From positions 4,342,501 through 4,406,500 of the forward strand of contig NC_135241.1 in NCBI RefSeq assembly GCF_947623445.1: a DNA stretch of 64,000 bases. Direction: 5' to 3'. This document shows positions 1 to 11,344 of this stretch, in pieces. A program made the translations under genes and the position numbers. Source of the DNA: Clavelina lepadiformis (taxonomy: Eukaryota; Chordata; Ascidiacea; Aplousobranchia; Clavelinidae). The notes beneath the pieces were generated by a model. That model saw only the letters and a program-made list of their open reading frames with translations, was not told the DNA's origin and did no database searches. Within the stretch, counting starts at the first letter, position 1, and each line of letters opens with the position of its first letter.

Positions 1-74
1 TCGTAAATGCAAAAATAAACCTGATTCATTTTGTTATATCAGTGTTGTGTACACTCCTTTTTCGTCAAAGATGA

Positions 75-1205
75 AATATAACATCGTTCGTGAAGCCTGC
101 CTACAGAGCTTACTTTGGCATCTATCTTGGCGATCAAGATAAGAAATGGTCTCCACATATTGTGTGCCATAACTGCGAACAAATGCTCAGAATCTGAACA
201 AAAGGAAAGCGGAAGAGTCTGCCTTTTTGCATTCCAATGGTGTGGCGTGAACCCCAAGATCACACGACTGACTGCTACTTTTGCATGGTAAATATGAAAG
301 GTGTTGGCAGGAAGAGCCGACTAATGCTTTCTTATCCAAGTATACCATCAGCTATACGACCTGTTCCGCACTCTGATAGATTCCCTCCTCCAGTCTTTAG
401 TGGTTTTACATTTTCTGAAGATGAGGAAACTGAATCGGAAAGGGAAGAGGTAATGGAAATGGAGTATAAAAGAACAGATACAGAATCTGAACACTCTTCT
501 GGTGAAACCAGAGTAGCTGTTCAGCAGTTTAATCAATCAGAACTGTATGACTTAGTACGTGATTTAGATTTTTCCAAGCAGGAAGCTCAGCTCTTAGTCT
601 CCAGACTCAAGGAAAAGCAGGTTCTAGATTAATCTGTAAAGGTTTCCTTTTTTCGAAAAAGAGAAGAACTCTTTCTTCCCTATTTTTCAGAGGAAAATAT
701 GCTGGTATATTGCAACGATATACATGGTCTTCTCGAACAACTGGGTATCTCCTCGTATGATTCAGAACAATGGCAATTGTTTTTGGACAGTTCCAAGCGC
801 AGCATCAAGTGTGTCCTTTTACACAATGGAAATGTTTATGAAGCTGTTCCAGTTGGTCACTCCACTGTCTTAAAGAAACGGCATGATGACATCAGAATTG
901 TTATGGATTTGCTCAGATAACATGAGCACAACTGGATCATTTGTGTTAACCTCAAAATGGTTAGTTTTCTCCTAGGTCAGCAAAAAGGATACACTAAATT
1001 TCTATGTTATCTATGCATGTGGGACAGCAGAGCACGTGAAAAACATTGGACACAGAAAGAGCGGCCCTTACGTGAAACATTTCAAGTTGGCATGCCTAAT
1101 GTAACACACAACCCAATCGTAAGCAGAGACAAAATTGTTTTTCCGCCCCTGCACATCAAACTAGGTCTCATAACACAGTTTGTTAAAGTTCTAAATCCTG
1201 ACAAC
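75..1205 (+). pseudogene. Decayed ORF of a repetitive, mobile-element-like protein family
   Basis: One reading frame (frame 3) stays protein-like over about 1.1 kb but is cut by three in-frame stops: TGA at 195-197, TAA at 630-632 and TAA at 918-920. Family-like blocks continue straight through each stop. They include VWREPQDHTTDCYFCMVN (from 240), SELYDLVRDLDFSKQEAQLL (about 538-597), LVYCNDIHGLLEQLGI (from 702) and LLGQQKGYTKFLCYLCMWD, then PPLHIKLGLITQFVKVLN ending near 1200. I recall proteins with these blocks (CYFC, LVYCND, FLCxWDSRA, HIKLGL) in many copies in arthropod and cnidarian genomes, usually uncharacterised and transposon-like. That assignment is from memory. The pair CYFC and CxxC motifs suggest zinc binding (inference). 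After about 1205 the frame loses similarity, so the copy is 3' truncated. It sits downstream of, or inside the last intron of, DRG1 on the opposite strand. Confidence 0.6.
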
Positions 1206-1957
1206 GAGTCCTTTCCTTTCATCATCTTCTTTACACTTTCCCTGCTTTATCAAATGATAAAATTAAAGCAGCAAACTCAAAAAACGTACAAACTCAGAAG
1301 TTATTGGATTGCCATCATTCTTTTCAATGTCATTTTGCAAAAAAAAAATCGCTTATTACATGTATTTTACCAGCAAAAATGTTCTTTTTTACATTTTTTC
1401 AAACATTTGGTGCGTAATTGTCTGTAAATACAAATGCTAGTGGTAACACAATAATTTCTGGGAACCTATTTTTGTTTTGAGGTTGGTTATTCGACTATAA
1501 CCAAGAACGTCATTTGACAAATAATGTAATTTTCAGAAAATTTGAATTGAGTAAATAAAAAATAAAAAATCGCAATTTGAAAAAAATCTAGACCTTGCAG
1601 AAAAAAACTAAGGTCAGATTCGGATTCAGCACCCCCAAATTAGTTAAGAACAAGTGTTGGTAGAAATGCAACAAAAATTTTGTTGACCAGTGTTATCTTT
1701 TAATTTTGAAAAACCTTCATTAGTATAATGAGCAATTATTTTTATTGCTGAAGGCAATTCCAGTCTTTCCAGTCTTCTCTTGAATGATATGAAGTAACAT
1801 TTACTGAAGACCAGACACGAAATTGATCTGCACTTCAGTAACACTACTGACAAAACAAGTTGTCAAACAATAAGTGGTCAATAGTGGTGCATGCAAGCAA
1901 ACCTGTCTCCACACCCATTGTCTGTGAGCATGCATGATACAACATAAAATTGCTTAC

Positions 1958-4278
1958 ATTCTTATAAGCTTTAAATAATCCCACATCATTTCCAACAGAT
2001 CATCAAAATTCCATTTGTGGTGAGCGGATATTGGCACACAATGCGGAACTTTATATATGATATCAAGTTCTTCGATAGATATCTAAAAATACCACATCAT
2101 CAAAAATGGATCTCATTGTTTTGGTAGAATCTTTTACTCAACAGTCAGAATGAGAAAAAAATGGCTATGCTTAAGTGATTTTGAACCTATTAACCAGGAA
2201 GCTTGGTGGACCTTTTTTCCACCAGTCTGTAGAAGACACCCTCTCTTTCATATTCTGAATGATGAGAAAAGGTGCTACCTATTGTTTTACCTTATCAATA
2301 CAATGCTATGGTACCTCATGCATTCAATGCTGACTCAAAGGCTGCAGCTTGTGCAAGATCATAATACTACATCAACTACAATTTGTTTTACTTTTTAAAT
2401 TACTGTATATTGCGGCTAATTGTGGGTTTAAAATAACTATCTATTGTTAACTTCAAAATACACAAACCTGGTCGATTTTATTTAAAATATAAATACAAGG
2501 AACATAAACTCTGTTGCCCTCTATAACATCGATAAGATCATCAGAAGAGCATTCTTCTTTTAATATTACATCGGCGTTGTGAATACGATACTCTGCTAAG
2601 ATTTTTTTCGCTAGATCTGCATCAAGTTCACTTTGGGGAACCTAAAACAATCAATATGAAATACTGAAAAAGCACTGACTTTTAAAATTAAGACATACAA
2701 AGAGTACATTCAAGCAAATAGGGTAAAATATTATAAAAATAGGACTCTATGCTGCAAAAGTCCCAATCAAGCAATTAAAATTTTGCATATGCAGTTAAAG
2801 TAATATTTTGAGTGTTATTTAAATCTAATCCTAGAACTAACCAACAGATTTTAAAATGTCAAAATTATTCCAAATTTAAAATGTTATGACACTATAACAT
2901 GTGATACACGAATAACTAGATTGTTGTTATTTAGGTTTGCGTTTGTTGAGTGTAAGTATTACCATAGCCTGGAAATTGATTCCACCTTTTTCTTTCATTT
3001 TGTAATGGATATTTGGTGGTGACTTATTCAGTCTTATACCGAAACCTTCAAGTTCTCTCTCAATCAATCTCTTGTCACCGAGCGGTTTTAAAACATCGAG
3101 AACAATAAAGATCAAGCTACACGTACGAGCCACTAAATGACAAAAAACAACAACGTAGAGTTGGAACTACTTTAAAATCAGATACCAAGAACTATTCACA
3201 TAGTTACTCGATTAAAATGAGCGAACTGATGCAAATAAACAAGAATAACATGTAATGCTGGGTATGTAACTTGTTACCAACCTGCTATCACTTGCTTTCC
3301 TCTTCCCTTGCCATCCTTTGCCCCTTCAATGATGCCTGGGAGATCAAGCAGTTGAATTTTGGCCCCTTTATACTTAATCACGCCAGGAACCGTGGTTAGA
3401 GTTGTAAACTCATATGATGCAACTTCACTGTATACCCCCGCCAGGTTGCTGAGAAGTGTGGATTTGCCAACTGATGGAAAACCAACAAAACCAATTCGAG
3501 CATCACCGGTTTTTGCAACATCAAAACCTGTTTATTGGAAATTAAGTTTTAAAATCATTCACTGCCACTTAGATACGATTGATTGATACTCAAACAAAAA
3601 GTGTGGATGACTAATATCGGTAAAAAGCAAGAACAGTTAAATATAGAAAAAATCAGATAAAATGCAATATTTAACATGTAACAATAAACAAGTCTGTCAA
3701 GGAAATATAATATATATGATATCACTTGTGGTTTACTTTCAATAGTTGAAATAGTGCTTTCTGTTATTTCCATTTGTATGAGGCATGAACTCAAAAGTCA
3801 GAAAACTGCTATTTGCTAATAAAATGCACTTAATAACGAAGTCACTAATAAATTCTTCCTAACTGCATGATGACCAGAGAATACGACAATCGGTACAAGT
3901 TGGTCATAATATGTAACGTTTTAGCAAAAAAGAAAATTTTGCTTTAAATCAAACAAATCTTGCCTTCGCCAGTACCCCCACCACCTCCACCTTTGGGGTT
4001 AATCAATTCACGTCGAAGTTTGGCCAATCGTGCCTTAAGCAGTCCCAAATGACTCGCTGTGGCTTTGTTTCTCTGTGTACGAGCCATCTACATACAAGAA
4101 TATCAATAAGGCCATAAATAAAGCTTGAAACCAAAAAGAAAGTTGTAATTTAACAACATGTGTATATAATGTGATTTATCATAATCGTCAAAGAATTTTG
4201 ATTATTAAGCAGGTATCAAATACAAACGGCTTATTTCACCTCAGCCTCGATTTCTGAAATTCTTTGCAAAATTGACAT
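1958..4278 (-). CDS. DRG1: DRG1, developmentally regulated GTP-binding protein 1 (3' end outside window)
   Basis: DRG1 is a cytoplasmic TRAFAC GTPase of the OBG/DRG group that partners DFRP1 and associates with translating ribosomes (family knowledge). Six coding exons read on the minus strand: 4240-4278, 3964-4087, 3282-3527, 2963-3132, 2468-2641 and 1958-2082, and their phases join without a break. The first exon gives [13 protein letters not shown], the second [20 protein letters not shown] and the Gly-rich [10 protein letters not shown]. The G1 loop is GFPSVGKST, the switch I region TTLTTVPG, G3 is DLPG and G4 is NKID. The basic stretch [12 protein letters not shown] and the DRG1-type block [15 protein letters not shown] separate it from DRG2. 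The last visible exon ends ...DYLKLIRM/I with split codon. The C-terminal TGS domain (roughly 75 residues) is not visible down to position 1, so it must lie to the left. Intron 2 uses a GC donor. Confidence 0.93.
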
Positions 4279-4814
4279 GGCTGATGATGTTTCTATTATA
4301 TGCTAAAAAGGCAACTGTATTGAACAAATATCAGTTTAGATACACACAAACTAGTATATCACTTATCGGCTATCAACCAATGGCCTACATCTAGTGAAAT
4401 AAAAAAGCAAATGAATGTTAAATAAACAAAAAAGAACAACTTTGGCCTAAAACTTTGCACTCAACATCTATTTTCATAAAGTTCAGTAATATACTTTGTT
4501 GCGCACTTCAATTGATAGCTTGTTTGCGATACAATGTACAGGTTCTTATTAAAGCTTTTGTGAACACAAAATCTTGTCAAAAAGAAAACTAAAAATGCAG
4601 ATGGCTATGTTGGCACATGATATTTATAGACGAAACAAAAAACTACAACTTCTGTTTCTAAAGACAGAAATTACTGTTTCAATGGGAAACGTATCTGTCA
4701 TGATGAAAGCATAGGACATACAACCAAGCTATTTCGGTCAAACCTAATAAACAAACGTTTGAATAAACGTACAGACAATACTGTAGTTTGGAATCAGAAG
4801 CTTTACATTATATA
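4279..4814. other. Upstream region of DRG1, no gene seen
   Basis: AT-rich sequence directly upstream of the first DRG1 coding exon on the minus strand. It should hold the DRG1 promoter and 5' UTR, but I see no convincing TATA box, Inr or conserved motif, and no coding potential. Confidence 0.4.
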
Positions 4815-5565
4815 CAGTCAAAATCGTTTAATCGCATAGTCAATTTGCCAAGCTTTTTTATGCGATTAACCGATGTATGCGACTAACCGATGTATGCATT
4901 TCCTACATTTTCTCCGCTATTCTCTTTTAAACACCGGCGCACGCATTCTTGCTCCTCCGCCGATTTTTGGAATGACACAATGCATTATGACGCAACAAGT
5001 GAGCTTCTTTCTTTTCGATTTCGACACAAAAAAAAACACGAAATAAAAACGGAAATCAATTTTTATGAAAATAACTCTCAATTGTAGTTTGTTTAATATT
5101 TTCCGATATGTTGTTAAGCAGTTGCTGTTCCAGAGGAAAAAATTTGTCCATGTCCATTCCCTGAACATTTAGTCGCCGATGGATTGTGTTACGTGCTACT
5201 GTCTCTATAGCCTTCAGCCTTGTGGTGAATTTAATCACAGCTGTCTTTAATTCACAACTGCTGTCTTCAGTGTCTTGTCGTGTATTTAATCGCTGCGAGT
5301 TTTGGGAGATCTTGCGATGATTTTTGTTTATTGGTGAGGATAATCTTTAGCAACTTAACACTTCATCAAAGGAAATATGCGATTAAGTGATACAAGTCTA
5401 CAAATCAATCAAGAATTCCTATTCGATTAACCGATTTATACGATTAACCCTTACGCGAATAACCGTTGAATTTTCTTCACAAGTGAATGGGAATGGTTTG
5501 GGATTATGCAATGCTATGCTACAAAGCGATTTATGCCTTTAACCGATTAACCGATTTCGTTTTTT
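4815..5565 (-). mobile_element. Pogo/Tigger-like DNA transposon remnant
   Basis: The left end reads TA then CAGTCAAAATCGTTTAATCGC, which fits pogo/Tigger elements (TA target, terminal CAGT, then CGxTTAA-type repeats). Short CGATTAACCGAT-type repeats recur at both ends: 4860-4890, 5425-5465 and about 5535-5555. Between them, on the minus strand (about 5300-5056), is the C-terminus of a pogo-type transposase: ...KFFPLEQQLLNNIS then KQTTIESYFHKN and stop. The tail QTTIxSYF is typical of CENP-B/Tigger proteins and resembles a PCNA-binding box. The rest of the transposase (helix-turn-helix and DDE domains) is missing, and I could not find a clean matching right terminus. So this is an internally deleted, non-autonomous copy. 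Confidence 0.6.
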
Positions 5566-6328
5566 CATCCACGTAGATTTCATAAATAGTCCCACGAGGG
5601 TATAGATAGCACAATCGGTCTATATGGCAATAACTGATTATTTTTGAAATAGGAGAGAATTACAACCAATCTGAGAAAAAACGGAAGTGGCATCCTTCTT
5701 ATATCACAGTAATTTATGAAAAGTAACTTTGTCATTTCCATGTTTTCTTGCTTAATGCAAATTGTGCAATGATAATGCAACACCTCCCTAACTCTCAGCG
5801 GTAGGTAAAGTAAACTATAAGTGATACTCGGGCAAGTGAAACACAAAACTAAAATTAACATATATATGTATACAGAAGTGCAAGGCACTTGAATAGAAAG
5901 AAGAAAAAAAACAGAGAAAAGGAAGAGGTACCGAAACCACAGTTGCAAAAGTGTACTGACACCACCATGTATTGAAATCACTGGTAACCCACAGTGCCAA
6001 TCTTTCAATAAATTAGGTTAAGCATGGTATATATGCGAGGTATATTTTCTAGTAATTCTATAAAACGTACATAACTTTTTTGAATGTAAAAATGTTTTCA
6101 AAAGGTCTGTGGACCATGTTGGAAGTCTATATAGCTTGTCCCATGTGTTGGCAATCATTTTTTATTCACTAGATAAAATTATAGTCTTAAATTAATCCAA
6201 GAATCCAACCATTTGTAACCATTTTTTTTGTTCCCATTATTACTTATGTAAAATAAGAGTGACGGGTGGACAACTCTTAAAAAGAGCATGCTCAAGGTCC
6301 GACCCCAATTTGAAATGCTCGGGTTCCA
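5566..6328. other. Non-coding stretch between two mobile elements
   Basis: AT-rich sequence. An open frame of about 140 codons exists on the minus strand (5580-6008), but its translation is hydrophobic low-complexity sequence without family resemblance. I treat it as chance. Confidence 0.4.
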
Positions 6329-7160
6329 AATAGCGACTGTCAATAGAGCGACCACACGACAGCGATTCATTTAAAACAGCGACTGTCAATAGAGCGACTA
6401 CACGACAGCGATTCATCAAAAACAGCGACTGCCACAACAGCGACCTCACTTCTTTTATTAAATCCAAGGCTTAAGCGCACACGCACTCTTTCACCCCCTC
6501 CACACATACCTTCCATCCCCCACACCTCTCTACACACGTATGCACGCACAAACAGGCAAACACTGCGTAGTGAAAGATTGAAACCAAAAGGGACTTTAAA
6601 ACAACATTTTATTTGGACTATCCATAGAAGTCACATGATTTAAAAAGAAATAGGCTAGTCAAGCCAAACAACAGAAAGTCGTCAAGCCTTGCAATAAAAT
6701 TCAGGGTCTAGAAAAAGATTGAAACCAAAAGGGACTTTAAAACAACATTTTATTTGGACTATCCATAGAAGTCACATGATTTAAAAAGAAATAGGCTAGT
6801 TACATCATTTTACAGTTAAAATTGTTACATCATTGTAGCGGGTAATTGGTCCAGTGGTGAGTTGATTGTTAGCGCATTCGCTTGGTCACTGTTCAGTAAT
6901 AGTAGGCTAGGAGGAGGAGATGATCTTTTTGCAGTTAGGTTATTGAAAGAACTTATTTCGTACGGTTCCGGTACTTGTTTGCATTTTCTTCCGCTTTTCA
7001 ATCAAAAAAATATGGTAAGCCTAGTTAAGTCGCTATCATAACAGTCGCTGTTTTAATGCAGTCGGCATTTATACAATCGCTGTTTGGAATGTCGCTCACT
7101 TGATTACGTCGCTATTATGAAGTCGCCATTATGACAGTCGCTGTTTTGACAGTCGCTATC
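6329..7160. mobile_element. Non-autonomous element with opposed CGACTGT-like repeat arrays
   Basis: The two ends share the inverted sequence ATAGCGACTGTCAA (left 6330-6343; right, as reverse complement, about 7146-7159). Behind each end lies an array of about eight or nine short AGCGACTGT-like units: left array 6330-6445 in forward orientation, right array 7028-7160 in reverse orientation. The central part carries no coding capacity but contains an 87 bp perfect direct repeat. Opposed subterminal arrays of a short motif around a non-coding core are what one expects of transposase-binding sites in a DNA transposon. I could not see a target-site duplication and cannot assign a superfamily. Confidence 0.5.
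6573..6800. repeat. 87 bp perfect direct repeat (two copies, 141 bp apart)
   Basis: Positions 6573-6659 and 6714-6800 are identical by eye over 87 bp, beginning AAAGATTGAAACC and ending AATAGGCTAGT, with a 54 bp spacer. This amounts to about 1.6 copies of a 141 bp unit. It lies inside the element at 6329-7160 and looks like a recent tandem duplication. Confidence 0.85.
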
Positions 7161-7897
7161 CGGCCTGGATGCCAATTTAAAAGAGCGTTGCTCTCAAAAT
7201 TGCAAAAAAAGGAGTTCACTTGTGCCCAGCTCCGATATATTATGTAGACAAAATCATAGTGAATTAAGTGCCTCCAAGATATACAACTTGATATACAATT
7301 TTACTTGAACAACTAAGTTTACTTGGACAGTTTATTCAGATCATTTATGAAGAACACTAGACAAGTTGATATCACTTTGACACTTTTCGAGATGGGTCAT
7401 CCCATGTCAAATCAACCAGCAAATTAACCCAAAGTCTCACACTATGCTGAATTTAAGCTTAAAAGAACTTCACTGTAAGAACACAAGCTTTTTTTATCAA
7501 AATCGGGCAAGTGATTCCAGAGTTACAGCTTTTTGAAAAAGAGTATATACTTTTTGTGCTCATTGCCCATGACACGCAGTAAATTTTAAAATTTTGACAC
7601 AAGTTATGTTTAAACAATCATAACTTTTTAGGTGGGGAGTGAGAGCTTAGCCTTGAAACCAAGTTATTTGAATAGCTTAATCATTAATCTTTATATTAAG
7701 TCTTATTTATTTCATTTCGGGGTCAAAGGCCAAACATTGCAACAATCCTAGCTTGTGCAATAAAATTAATGTGTGTGTTAAACATATATGTAACAGTCAT
7801 AACATACATATACGTAACGAATATGTTATAACTATAAACATGTGTATGTGTGTTAAACGAGTTTAACCAACTTCGTTTGTAGCCACTAATCCGACTG
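7161..7897. other. Non-coding stretch
   Basis: No supported gene. The sequence is AT-rich, with a CA/TG-rich patch around 7765-7850 containing several ATATGT/ACATAT words. Confidence 0.4.
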
Positions 7898-8111
7898 GCA
7901 TTTTTCAATAAGAAATCATGTATGCAAAGATGCAAATTTTGGTGTGATGGCGTGCACTGCATCTTTCATTCTTCACCTGTTTACTATAAATTGGCATTCA
8001 CACAATCAACAGTCGTTCTTTGTTTATTCATTATAAACCAGCATGAAGATAAAAATGTTCGGTGTATACATTGATGAATCTCGTGCGTGCAGGCGCCACA
8101 CTTTTCACTAT
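7898..8111 (+). repeat. Dispersed repeat family R1, copy A
   Basis: First of four near-full copies of a roughly 0.2 kb family. The shared order is: TTTTTxAxxAGAAATCxTG; a TTGxTTATTxATTATAAAT block that recurs twice inside each copy; a GATGAAxxTCGTGCGTGCAG block; and an end GCCACACTTTTCACTAT. This copy runs into copy B with only a short gap. No protein coding capacity is shared between copies. Confidence 0.65.
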
Positions 8112-8138
8112 TAGCCACTAGGCTGGCATCCCAACTAG

Positions 8139-8330
8139 AAAGTAGAGCCATTTTCGACAAGAACTCGTGTGATCAAAAAGAACTGAAGTCTGCATTCCTT
8201 GTTTATTTATCATAAATTGGGGTTCAAGCAACCAGTTAGATTATTTATTATAAATCGGCATGAAAATAAAAAAATGTTTGGTATGCACTTTGATGAACAT
8301 CGTGCGTGTAGGTGCTACACTTTCGACTAT
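8139..8330 (+). repeat. Dispersed repeat family R1, copy B
   Basis: Same block order as copy A and adjacent to it in the same orientation: TTTTCGACAAGAACTCGTG, twin TTATTTATxATAAAT blocks, GATGAACATCGTGCGTGTAG, and an end CTACACTTTCGACTAT. More diverged than copies C and D. Confidence 0.6.
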
Positions 8331-10182
8331 GGGCTGACGTCAAGCTTAGTTAAATTGCTACTAACGGTAAAGTTTATAAAACTATCACTTCCAGCTAAAT
8401 CACGCACCAAAAGTTACCACATCAAAAATATAGCTGGCCCACCATCATTGCTGTCATGATCAAAACGAAACCTGCTGGGTGGAAAGCTTTCTATACTGCG
8501 GGCTGGACTAAAGAACAGTGCGTTTTGAAAGATCCACTTGTCCAAAATTATAGGTTAACAAAATCAAGCAGTGAAACTAAAAAATAAGTTTGACAAAGAA
8601 AATTGCAGACCGACTAAAAGTTATGTCAGAACATGATCAGATTAGATCTCTATTCATTTACAAATAGCCTAGAGTCTAGACAGCCAGAGACCAGAGTGCA
8701 CATGGGAAGATTCTGAGTTTATTAACCGGGGATTTTATACGGTATTTTAAATGGCAAATTAGATTAAATACTTAATAGGCGAAAGGAATTCCTGGATTTA
8801 TTCGTGGATATCCGTAAATTTATCTTATCTTCTTCTGTATTTGGGATCCACACCCTGCCGCAGGTAAGACACGATCGCTCCGTCTCTAGAAAAAAGCGAG
8901 ACAAAGTTGTGTAGACTGCAGACTTTGAGCCACGTTTTTTTAACCCCGGAAGGGTCTCATTTGGATTTTAGCCATATTTTGTGCTTTTTATATTGCTTAT
9001 TTTTCGCCATTGAATAAGAGGAGGGAAATGTATGGTGTTGACCAGCTAACTTCTTTGTAGAATAGTCAAATAAGAAGTACGGTCTAAAACAATCAAAGAA
9101 TGGGTAAAAGCAACAAAACCCTGAGGGTTTAAAACGTGCAATGTGTGAATTACAGTGGTGCTAAACAGATGAAGGGTTAGCACGGTCACCAAACCCAAAA
9201 TGCGTCTGTTCTAAAATTTAACGAAATTAAAGTAAACCAGCAACGTATTACTAGTGCTACTTACACAATGATTATCAAGATAACTGAGCTTCTATGGTGT
9301 ATGGCATAATAATTTTTATCCTCGGACTGAGGACAATCTTATGACTTAGAAAGTCTTACGCTTTAAACCCGGCGATGATCCCTCATCGCTCGAGCTCCGG
9401 TTCTTTGCGCAAGTTGCGATTGTTACAATTTTTTGTTATAATGGTTTTTATACCACGTTACAACCCTAATTTAGAACTGTAATGAAATGGTTGTTTATCG
9501 TTCCTTATCCTGTAAGGGCGACCACTTCAATTACAATGTTTCTCTGTTGAATTGTTTAATGTCCTCGATGTAAATGAGCCTCAAGGTCGTTATTTCGCTT
9601 TTCTTAATCTTAGAATTAATTGTACACCTCGACAACTTTATATTCTGATTATATTGAAGCTTCTTTGAACGAATACATCAAGATAAAACATTGGGACAGC
9701 TACATAATAAAGTCGACCATTTTCTAGGGTTAACTTAGTAGACTGTAACGCATTGAACAACTATGAATAACAACACACGTAATGCAGGCATGCACGACAT
9801 TTTTGTCACGACTTAATACGATAAGCAGAGAGTAATCGATTACGTAACGCAATGCTTTGCTTTGCCGATTTCCGTAAACAAGTATTCTATGCGGCATTCG
9901 ATTTGCAAGCAATTTTATAATATCATCACAGAATTGTCGACCAGGCCCTCTGAATAGGAGCATTTAAATGTCAATTAATTATAACGGTATAGTGCCACTG
10001 GTAATCGAACAAGGAATATAAACGACATTTGTTCCAAGGCCAGCGCTCAAATTGTAATCAAAAGAAAGACTGTTGTTGTTGTACAGCAAGTTAATGTTTT
10101 CATGTAGCATCTCATACTTCTTTGCTGCTCAGTAATTAACAGGCTGCTAATGGTGATGTGTAACGCTAAGGTACTGTTCATG
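8331..10182. other. Non-coding stretch upstream of the LTR element
   Basis: No gene supported. Scattered short frames show no family resemblance. A GC-richer patch near 9330-9420 (GGACTGAGGACAATC, CCTCATCGCTCGAGC) may be an old repeat, but I cannot classify it. Confidence 0.4.
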
Positions 10183-10186
10183 AGGT

Positions 10187-10697
10187 TATGACATTTAATA
10201 ATTCGCTTGTGCACTACTCGTGTGAGGTATTACACAAGGAACATATCTGTCATAAAGACCGCATTTGCTGGCGGTAATTGTTTGAATATGAGCGAGGACG
10301 ATTGATGGTTGGTGACTTGTTTTGCTTCTGCTTCGATTGATGAGTTCTCATTTCTCAAATTTGCGTGACTATGCTGTTAGTTGCTTGATTCTGTCTATAT
10401 AAATTACTAACTTATAAAGTTCCCATTTTATTTATTATAACACAAAGGTTTTCACCTTCGGGCAAAGCTTACTGAATGTTACATAGCGCTGTAGTAACCA
10501 GTGAAATCGATCACGTAAAAAGGGAAAGATTGAAAACATTACATCAGTATTTATATGTGACACACCAGTTCAAGCGAGGAAATTATCTGACGTCATTAAG
10601 GAAAACACAAATTTGGTCAACAACTGAATTACGGGATTCTAAATTAAATTTCAAACATCTTGGAAAACAACTCGTGATTCGTGACGTAATCGTCACA
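10187..10697 (-). repeat. 3' LTR of the 10-12 kb element
   Basis: 511 bp on the minus strand. It carries a TATA-like ATATAAATAC near 10540-10550 and an AATAAATAAA signal near 10430. On the plus strand an open frame of 74 codons (10476-10700) crosses its end. The same frame is open in the other LTR with only two residue changes, which follows from DNA identity and does not prove coding. Confidence 0.75.
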
Positions 10698-11344
10698 TAG
10701 CCTTCCTACCCAGAGTAAAGCTTGCCTGAAATGAAATTGAAGGCAACCTTTACTCGACAAAATTATGTCTGTGGTTATAATATTCATCACAGTTATTAAA
10801 ACAAGAATTTGGTACAGTACAATGACAGAGCTCGGTAAATATAACAAATATCGATACACCGTTTCACTTGAAATACAAAACATGAGACATAAGCTTACAG
10901 AAGTGTCGCTTTCCCTTGCGTGTCGAAGGTAAAAAAAAATGAGCGATCACGTCTGCGTGTGTCGTTCCGCGGCTGTAGCAAGCCTTGTTCGCGGTAGTAA
11001 GATGCAGTTTGTTGCGATGTCCAATGGACTTTGTTTCTTGATGCGTAAAAAATATATACAATAGTTTGCTCATGCTCTTGGAGATGTATAACACGTTAGT
11101 TAGGCGATCAAAACTTCATCACATCAACCAGGTATCAATGCCATTAGTTCTGTTGTTTCCGAATTAGTTTGGTTGCTGATATTGTAGATGGAATGTCCTG
11201 AAAACTTCCTCGTTGACTAGCGTTCGTAGTTGGCTGATCTTGCTGTTGAAACTTGATCATCAAAACTTCATAAATAGCTGGTAACATTCTTTCTCGCTCA
11301 ATGTGCAACTAACTCAGCAATTTCGAACTGATCGTGCACCAATT

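Noticed and set aside
1644..1853. Minus-strand frame where the last DRG1 exon might lie
   Set aside because: Translation does not match the DRG1 TGS domain or C-terminus; the real exon must lie outside the window.
5580..6008. 142-codon open frame on the minus strand
   Set aside because: Hydrophobic, low-complexity translation of AT-rich DNA with no family resemblance and no splice context.
6835..6900. tRNA-like A box TGGTCCAGTGG
   Set aside because: No B box or cloverleaf at the right distance, so not called as a tRNA or SINE.
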